NCBI RefSeq assembly: GCF_032118995.1
Contig: NC_092650.1
Location: forward strand, 23,570,001-23,634,000
From: Asterias amurensis
Lineage: Eukaryota > Echinodermata > Asteroidea > Forcipulatida > Asteriidae
Direction of reading: 5' to 3'
DNA: 64,000 bases
This document shows, in pieces, positions 62,301 to 64,000 of the stretch (the stretch's first letter is position 1; the number at the start of each line of letters is the position of its first letter). The notes under the pieces are model-generated. The model had not been told where the DNA came from, did not search any database, and was given only the letters and a program-made list of their open reading frames with translations. A program made the position numbers and the translations under genes.

Positions 62301-63208
62301 GAGTATACAGTGCTAAACACACATCGGTGTGTGGGTAAAAACCAAAATTAATATAATAATAATACAAATTTATTGAGTTTATACTGCGCTCTCTCCAGGA
62401 CCAGAAAATTACACAGAAACAGTTTTTAAAAAGTACACCAATAAAACTAAGCAAAATAGAAATAAAAAAGTGCATGAAGACCTCACTCCTGTAAAAACTG
62501 TAGAGACAATGCAGCTAGGTACAATTAAGCATATACAGATTTTTTAATTACAAGCTTGCATGTTGGAAGACATGACAATTGGATTTAATTTAGATGGATA
62601 CTCAGGCAAACTTACGCACTGTCCTTACACTAGCCTCTACTTAATCATTGTCATAACACTAAGTTGTTAAATGGTTTCGTCAGCATTCGATGTGATAGTT
62701 TGAGGGGTAGCTTTTGTGAATCCACTTTTTGGCCCACATAACCCAAATATTTGAATGCCTTCCATTAGAATTCATGGACTGTTTCACTTTACAGTTTCCT
62801 TCAGATAAAGTAGAGATATAAAAAAAAAAATGAAACAATATCTATTTCCTTTTTCTATATCCATTTCCTTTTTCCCGAGAAGGCGTCGGCTAAAGACATC
62901 CTCTTGCTCAACTGATTCTAAGGAACATACCCCAAAGTCAACTCCTTCCCCAGATGGTGGAACATCCAGCACGACCCCCTGGGACGGCAATTGCACAATA
63001 TGCCTGTACACAGACGAGGTTCCTACTGTCGATAGTCCGGCACTATTCTCCGCTTTGACTGAGATGTAATATTCATGATCGCCATGGAGATACCAGCTTA
63101 GATCATCCAATAGGAAGGCCGCACAGAAGGTTTGGGATTCACACGGACCGATGACGTATTCTTTCTGGGATCGATATGAAACGAACTCTGTGCCTCCTCT
63201 AGTGTGTC
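29123..63208 (-). CDS. Very large FN3-like repeat protein, 3' part (36 exons, 2350 aa seen)
   Basis: Exons, 5' to 3': 63208-62931, 62092-61889, 61094-60956, 59773-59594, 58883-58765, 57797-57507, 57372-57207, 56429-56214, 55457-55246, 54107-54002, 53495-53379, 52763-52625, 51954-51774, 51627-51351, 50770-50581, 49757-49430, 48842-48723, 48373-48245, 47721-47617, 46625-46410, 45822-45679, 45273-45093, 43979-43829, 43036-42909, 41989-41850, 41145-41004, 40635-40429, 38857-38654, 38294-38124, 36944-36340, 35524-35380, 33832-33611, 33026-32934, 32303-31972, 31333-31129, 29394-29123. Every join keeps phase, and the frame stays open to the stop at 29123. The repeating pattern is a WxGFxDPxSxIxxYEW-like strand, a YYxTVxAxNAAGL-like strand and SDGVxVDxxPP, as in FN3-like beta-sandwich repeats. 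No membrane segment is seen. Probably a secreted or matrix protein; function unknown. Only the donor at 47617 is weak. AATAAA at 28876-28881. Confidence 0.85.
29488..29735. mobile_element. MITE with ends GGGCC..TTTCATAGAGCTGCT
   Basis: The left end GGGCCCTGTTTCATAGAGCT matches the reverse complement of AGCTCTATGAAATTAGGCCC at the right; about 245 bases, no coding content. In the last intron of the FN3-like gene. Confidence 0.7.
30003..30170. repeat. 28-bp minisatellite, six copies
   Basis: Six consecutive copies of a 28-base unit containing CAGGCACGTGGTGGCTAGTG, nearly identical. No spacers, so not a CRISPR array. Lies in the last intron of the FN3-like gene. Confidence 0.95.
30170..30362 (-). 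pseudogene. LINE tail fragment
   Basis: The minus strand encodes CYKFSVLPKTMAEWNLRLPV and SPVIDTFKTRLN, the usual ending of non-LTR retrotransposon ORF2 proteins (F..LP.T...WN.LP......S...FK..L) as in CR1/Jockey-like clades. Only the last ~60 residues remain. Confidence 0.5.
30363..30630. mobile_element. MITE family II, internally deleted
   Basis: Starts GCAAAGCCATTGGACACTTT, ends AAGTGTCCAATGGCTTTAA; lacks the central ~100 bases. The rest of the intron to 31128 is AT-rich with nothing recognisable. Confidence 0.7.
31129..35524 (-). CDS. FN3-like gene, exons 31-35
   Basis: Exons 35524-35380, 33832-33611, 33026-32934, 32303-31972, 31333-31129. Signatures include ESPIIDYNWAIG, FVYVTVTAKNAADL, DPESGIDHCEWAIG, KCFNNAGRSSWKSSDG and YSLSVRAVNHADL. 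This is two to three FN3-like repeats, each spread over two exons, with the split falling after the YxWAIG strand in phase 1. Confidence 0.8.
32477..32868. mobile_element. MITE family I, full length
   Basis: TTAAAGGCAGTGGACACTAT to AATAGTGTCCAGTGTCTTTAA; one of the best-preserved copies. Confidence 0.85.
33927..34332 (+). mobile_element. tRNA-derived SINE
   Basis: The head GTCGTGGCCGAGCGGTTAAG (A box) and GGGTTCGAATCCC (B box) resemble a class II tRNA such as tRNA-Leu or Ser. The body contains AAAAGAACCCAGTGCACTTA and the tail GTGCGCTATATAAG followed by an AT-rich repeat. A second copy is at 38895-39294 and body fragments are near 33112-33200 and 46910-46945. Confidence 0.8.
34538..34784. 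mobile_element. MITE with ends TGTGTTCGTTTAGCTTCCC
   Basis: TGTGTTCGTTTAGCTTCCCT near 34540 is matched inverted by AGGGAAGCTAAACGAACGCA near 34762. Central GC-rich part with TGACCTCAGGTCA-like palindromes. Intronic. Confidence 0.7.
34900..35274. mobile_element. MITE family II, full length
   Basis: TTAAAGCCATTGGACACTTT to GTGTCCAATGGCCTTAA, ending about 105 bases before exon 31. Confidence 0.8.
35885..36055. repeat. Inverted repeat CCCTTTACGAAACCACGGCTT
   Basis: GGCCCTTTACGAAACCACGG at about 35885 pairs with TGTGGTTTTGAAAAGGGC at about 36030. The interior resembles part of the 1238-1550 element of the tandem units. Confidence 0.5.
36340..38857 (-). CDS. FN3-like gene, exons 28-30, with galactose-binding-like segment
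   Basis: Exons 38857-38654 (WHGFTDLESYIDHYEW), 38294-38124 (YYSIVSAIDAAG, GVVVDVTPPEP, NLIVNPSFEG) and 36944-36340. The last is the longest exon seen (605 bases). It begins with ~70 acidic Ser/Thr residues (TEAESTDNSSLAFTTDS and a similar second copy), then continues WELGSGAQITVITHG, DGRSFLSLQGSISQTF, RVLFFTSHV, ILLDNIQ. NPSFEG...W...GRSFLSLQGSISQTF is the pattern of galactose-binding-like or DUF642-like jelly-roll domains in secreted proteins. The acidic block therefore sits inside that domain. Confidence 0.8.
36949..37345. mobile_element. MITE family I abutting a splice acceptor
   Basis: Its TTAA at 36949-36952 is four bases from exon 30 (ends 36944). On the gene's strand the acceptor reads TGTCTTTAAGCAG, so the element supplies the sequence in front of the AG. 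Confidence 0.8.
37777..37900 (-). mobile_element. tRNA-derived SINE fragment (second type)
   Basis: Inverted GGGTGGGATTCGAAACCCACC with an upstream TACACCGATGTGTATTAGCA; the same head and body as the copy at 62180-62365, on the other strand. Confidence 0.5.
38895..39294 (+). mobile_element. tRNA-derived SINE, second copy
   Basis: GTCGTGGCCGAGAGGTAAAG and GGGTTCGAATCCCC head, AAAGAACCCAGTGCACTTAT body, and GTGCGCTATATAAGAC tail ending in (TTA)n. Same family as 33927-34332. Confidence 0.8.
39463..39815. mobile_element. MITE family II, inverted
   Basis: TTAAAGCCATTATACACTTT at the left and GTGTATAATGGCTTTAA at the right; the body is in reverse orientation to other copies. Intron 27. Confidence 0.75.
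40429..43979 (-). CDS. FN3-like gene, exons 23-27
   Basis: Exons 43979-43829, 43036-42909, 41989-41850, 41145-41004, 40635-40429. Signatures: AAAWRVSQQKGLSINW joined in phase 2 to YEWSIGDDSSSD, then LMTGLSYHFYIRAWYSAT, VTLYVSWEGVFRDDEISQYE, and YYSNVRAINKAGLRTLRSSD followed by GFVVDLRQPDAG. One repeat and a half, each strand group in its own exon. Confidence 0.8.
41268..41434. mobile_element. Small TTAA-flanked MITE with long inverted ends
   Basis: TTAAAGGCCTGGTCCCACTG at the left, CAGTGGGACCGGGCCTTAA at the right, and nested inverted pairs further in (AACGATAACGA/TCGTTATCGTT; AATTCAACCAATAGAACGCG against GCATTCTATTGGTTGAATGA). 167 bases, nearly a full hairpin. Confidence 0.8.
43150..43630. 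repeat. ACGTTATGTTAC-rich low-complexity tract split by a MITE
   Basis: Irregular repeats of TTACGTTACATTA and TTATGTTATG at 43150-43330 and 43525-43625. A family III-like MITE (TTAAAGGATTTGGGTACCTT, about 43357-43522) sits between them. Confidence 0.55.
44679..45059. mobile_element. MITE family IV, full length
   Basis: TTAAAGGAACGTTACAGACT to TCTGTAATGTTCTTTTAA, TTAA on both sides. It ends ~33 bases before exon 22. Confidence 0.75.
45093..48842 (-). CDS. FN3-like gene, exons 17-22, including a cysteine-rich segment
   Basis: Exons 48842-48723 (FVWKFVDVESGITDQY), 48373-48245 (RYVITVVACNQAGLCTEAKS), 47721-47617 (VDCSPTVGTFAVE), 46625-46410 (WLGFADLHSGISHYFVSVG), 45822-45679 (YLYVSVWAVNG) and 45273-45093. 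The last encodes RRCQAATCEGHCACAPIHG and ACSTAQGLCSD: eight cysteines in about 30 residues after an FN3-like strand, a disulfide-rich knot. The donor of the 47721-47617 exon (GAG|GTGGAA) is weak; only its phase supports it. Confidence 0.75.
45955..46082. mobile_element. Near-perfect palindromic foldback element
   Basis: TAATGGCCTGACGTTTCGGC on the left arm and GTCGAAACGTCAGGCCATTA on the right, arms of about 60 bases meeting near 46018 with almost no loop. Intronic (intron 20). Confidence 0.85.
49170..49325. repeat. Decayed duplicate of exon 16's 3' end and flank
   Basis: GTTTTACCTGAGTGTTTCTAAAGACTATCC at 49285 and the preceding ~110 bases mirror 49385-49455, where the real exon 16 ends. The copy has lost the frame and lies within intron 16. 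Confidence 0.55.
49430..52763 (-). CDS. FN3-like gene, exons 12-16
   Basis: Exons 52763-52625, 51954-51774, 51627-51351, 50770-50581, 49757-49430. The clearest repeats lie here: FWEGFHDPHSALIGYSWRAG, YYVTVTACNAADLCTSVTSD, GVLVDDSPPLVGRVYDG, HWWGFHDPHSSLSHYEWRAG, DIYITVRAYNGLGMW. The WxGFHDPHSxLxxYxWRAGT string occurs in exons 14 and 16, which marks them as sister repeats. Confidence 0.85.
50805..50985. mobile_element. MITE family I, internally deleted
   Basis: AAAGACACTGGACACTATTG to AACAGTGTCCACTGCCTTTAA; only the two ends remain, 180 bases. It lies 35 bases upstream of exon 15. Confidence 0.75.
53544..53912. mobile_element. MITE family I
   Basis: TTAAAGACACTGGACACTAT to AGTGTTTAGTGCCTTTAA. 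Begins ~49 bases upstream of exon 11. Confidence 0.75.
54002..56429 (-). CDS. FN3-like gene, exons 8-10
   Basis: Exons 56429-56214, 55457-55246, 54107-54002; exon 11 (53495-53379, HNLRLQNGHAYYAVIR) follows. Signatures: NYVWAAVKDTGSADFGDL, HGERYRICIHADEV, CSDGVVIDTTPPTPGSV, IQWESFSDVEEHG, GVKYYEYAIG. Cysteines are more frequent here than further downstream. Confidence 0.8.
54349..54690. mobile_element. MITE family III
   Basis: AAAGGATTTCTGTACTTTTT to CCACCAGACCCTTTAAG, central inverted pair TCCGTCTCCTGAGACGAA. Confidence 0.6.
55883..56168. mobile_element. MITE family I
   Basis: TTAAAGGCAGTGAACACTTT to AATAGTGTCCAGTGTCTTTG; the left part is shortened. It ends ~46 bases before exon 8 and directly follows a family III remnant (55510-55886). 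Confidence 0.65.
57207..63208 (-). CDS. FN3-like gene, exons 1-7 of the visible part
   Basis: Exons 63208-62931, 62092-61889, 61094-60956, 59773-59594, 58883-58765, 57797-57507, 57372-57207. Signatures: EYYISVKAENSAGLSTVG, GVVLDVPPSGEG, WFGFEHPHLDINYEVAVG, YYLTVRATSETGSVIVTSDG, MISDGFWVLSQPPVVGD, YEWTIAEKGEHS, RMAVRGYNKAGLSS. The first exon enters in phase 1, so at least one more exon lies beyond 64000 or in 63209-64000; I could not find one in the latter. Confidence 0.8.
59167..59536. mobile_element. MITE family I
   Basis: TTAAAGGCACTGTACTGGAC (with a 5-base insertion) to GTATCCAGTGCCTTAA. Confidence 0.7.
60236..60395. repeat. Dispersed repeat with CTACTCCGCGGTAGTAGAAT
   Basis: Matches 63236-63412 in inverse orientation (TTCTACTACCGCGGAGTAG; CTACTTGCCAGGTAG) and partly 55135-55235 (CAAGTAGATACACACATGGT). 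No coding content. Confidence 0.6.
60536..60911. mobile_element. MITE family I, full length
   Basis: TTAAAGGCAGTGGACACTAT to AATAGTGTCCAGTGTCTTTAA; ends 45 bases before exon 3. Confidence 0.85.
61386..61773. mobile_element. MITE family I, full length
   Basis: TTAAAGGCAGTGGACACTAT to AATAGTGTCCACTGTCCTTAA, between exons 2 and 3. Confidence 0.85.
62180..62365 (+). mobile_element. tRNA-derived SINE (second type)
   Basis: TCAGTAGTCTAAATGGTAAG resembles an A box and GGGTTCGAATCCCACC a B box. The body GAGTATACAGTGCTAAACAC and ACACATCGGTGTGTGGGTAA is shared, inverted, with 37777-37900; the tail is (TAA)n. Not called a tRNA gene because no clean acceptor stem closes. Confidence 0.65.
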
Positions 63209-64000
63209 CTAAAGCGAAAAAAGAACATTGTCTTCATGTAAAGGATTTGAGGCATTGCATGGTGAGGTATCAATATATATCTGGTTTGCGGTAACACCGT
63301 GTGTGTATCTACTTGCCAGGTAGAGTTTGTTCTTAGAGAACTGTCTTGCTTTATTCTACTACCGCGGAGTAGATGTTTGGGGGTTCGGGAGACTTCTCAG
63401 TTCTGAACATTGTCTTCATCCACTACCAAATATCTAACACCCGGTTCTAACAGGCGCTCCAGGGTCAGCCAAACCAAATAGATAGGAGCGACTCTTGGTC
63501 GACCCAATTCAATTTTGGTTTCAGACAGGCGAGGTAAACATAACATTTACATTGGCTCAGCTCATGAAAGATCGTTGTCTTAAACCGAGGCGCTCCAGAG
63601 TCGTTCTGTATGACTGCAACAGTCAATCTTTCGACTCCTAGCATCCAGTCGCTCCTACTTGTTTCAGACGTCAAACTTTTCATGCACATAATTCAATAAT
63701 TAATGGTTCAGCGCGACTCTCGAACGCCTGTCTTCAAACGAGTGTAAGTAAAAAATATGTATAGGTGAACCTGCTCAAACACTATTGTTAATCACTCAAA
63801 ATAACGTTTAGCATAAAAATTTATTTGCAGCAATGGAGAGCTGTTGTAGTATACAACATTATGAGAAAGAGGTAATTTCTCACCCAAATAATAAGGCTTT
63901 TTAGGCATCTGAAAGCACACGAACTTGTGCAACAATTATGTTTTTTCTTTTATTTATTTCTTGCAACTGCGAAGACCAATTGAGTCAAAATGTTCACAGT
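63209..64000. other. Upstream intron or flank at the window edge
   Basis: Holds the CCGCGGAGTAG repeat (63236-63412), an unassigned stretch with imperfect repeats of GGCGCTCCAG and GAGCGACT (63430-63720), and the left part of a family I MITE (about 63770 to the edge). No exon recognised. Confidence 0.45.

Noticed and set aside
29123-63208. Assignment of the large gene to hyalin-type HYR repeats
   Set aside because: HYR repeats have a CPxxI start and DNSG-type motif; these repeats instead show NAAGL and DGVxVDxxPP.
63465-63689. A 74-codon minus-strand frame near the right edge as a further exon
   Set aside because: No FN3-like pattern, no fitting donor in phase 1, and the stretch is internally repetitive.

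Overview
The window is animal nuclear DNA. The genes are split by introns with GT/AG borders, the predicted proteins are secreted with animal domains (SRCR, fibronectin type III-like), and introns and flanks are full of short TTAA-flanked transposons and tRNA-derived SINEs. The domain mix and the style of the short repeats fit an echinoderm, perhaps a sea star. That placement is inferred from memory of such sequences and is not proven by anything in the window.

Left part (1-11942): a tandem array of a ~5.43 kb unit. Each unit carries a plus-strand proline-rich last exon, a minus-strand orphan copy of the last exon of the large FN3-like gene, and a minus-strand truncated copy of a coiled-coil gene. 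Middle (11943-18525): no gene I can support, only repeats (a frameshifted THAP-domain transposon remnant, nested MITEs, a minisatellite). Then 18526-24485, minus strand: a complete five-exon gene that I could assemble with consistent reading phases. It encodes a 708-residue protein with a leader, an 11-unit 25-residue coiled-coil repeat, one SRCR domain and a ~190-residue C-terminal domain. At 24486-27277 come its 5' flank and a full-length proline-rich exon on the plus strand.

Right part (29123-63208, minus strand): the 3' portion of a very large gene. I find 36 exons whose splice phases agree throughout and which encode 2350 residues of an extracellular protein built of FN3-like repeats, with one cysteine-rich segment and one galactose-binding-like segment carrying an acidic Ser/Thr insert. 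The gene runs off the right edge. Its introns hold most of the MITEs and SINEs.

The most interesting point links the parts. The left units are derived from the 24016-29446 segment by a tandem duplication whose junction is a 5-base CCATT microhomology. It joined the interior of the coiled-coil repeat array to the 3' flank of the FN3-like gene's last exon. Each junction therefore makes a new minus-strand transcription unit: leader plus short coiled coil from one gene, then the last exon and poly(A) signal of the other as 3' sequence. The copies lie on the unexpected side of the source locus, so a second rearrangement or an assembly (haplotype) artefact must be considered.
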